A stretch of 29,986 nt of DNA from Clostridiaceae bacterium (GTDB lineage: Bacteria; Bacillota; Clostridia; Oscillospirales; Butyricicoccaceae), in assembly GCA_018383195.1 (NCBI GenBank), contig JAGZOP010000023.1:1-29986 (forward strand). The letters are read 5' to 3'. Within the stretch, counting starts at the first letter, position 1. Each line of letters begins with the position of its first letter. The position numbers and the translations under genes are program-made. The notes under the pieces are model-generated. The model was not told where the DNA came from and did no database searches. It was given only the letters and a program-made list of their open reading frames with translations. Shown here piece by piece: positions 29,972 through 29,986 of the stretch.

Positions 29972-29986
29972 TGATAGTTTGGGGCA

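Overview
This window looks like a chromosomal stretch from an anaerobic low-to-mid GC Gram-positive of the class Clostridia, probably an Oscillospirales/Butyricicoccaceae-like gut bacterium. The evidence is [FeFe]-hydrogenase maturation genes with a TM1266-type ACT protein, a DUF3793-flavodoxin pair, an nnrD / GerS-like lipoprotein / alr / mazF order, strong GGAGG ribosome sites and sigma-A promoters with 16-18 bp spacers. The genus is inference. The left edge holds the end of an IS3-family element and the right edge a tRNA-like gene, so the window may be a contig bounded by repeats.

Region 1 (1-7612): an IS3/IS150-type insertion sequence end lies against a copper operon on the minus strand (copA fused to a CopZ domain, then csoR) with a CsoR-type operator just behind its promoter. 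Divergent from it are a Fur-family regulator and then a TM1266-hydE-hydG-hydF operon on the plus strand. This operon builds the H-cluster of [FeFe] hydrogenase; no hydrogenase structural gene is in the window. Its promoter carries a 19-bp palindrome in the -35/-10 spacer, and its roughly 175-nt leader ends in a terminator-like hairpin.

Region 2 (7597-12160, minus strand): NAD(P)H-hydrate dehydratase, a GerS-like lipoprotein, alanine racemase, an orphan MazF toxin, a secreted protein of unknown function and a further unknown protein. Alanine racemase has its own promoter and a tiny upstream ORF that overlaps its start codon.

Region 3 (12200-16360, minus strand): a DUF3793 protein and a short flavodoxin behind a promoter with two matching palindromes, a membrane-anchored phosphodiester glycosidase-like protein, and a DEAD-box RNA helicase.

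Region 4 (16429-21590): an ArsP_2-type metal/metalloid permease (plus). Then a minus-strand operon of an ABC-F ATPase with a degenerate second ATPase site, a DUF2752 membrane protein and a CpXC-domain protein. Then a plus-strand pair of nitroreductase and Sir2 deacylase.

Region 5 (21579-25020, minus strand): MATE transporter, M20 aminoacyl-histidine dipeptidase, and a small ten-cysteine protein.

Region 6 (24992-29986): a sodium:solute symporter and its likely LacI-family regulator, linked by repeated TGCACGCA elements; a MerR regulator divergent from a GNAT acetyltransferase whose promoter has a 19-bp spacer filled by a dyad; and a tRNA-Ala(GGC)-like gene with an abnormal D-arm region.

No CRISPR array, prophage or obvious multi-gene novel defence system is seen. 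The most unusual signals are regulatory (hyd leader and palindrome, dual palindromes at the DUF3793 operon, MerR dyad) and a few proteins with odd architecture (CopA-CopZ read-through fusion, ABC-F with inactive-looking NBD2).
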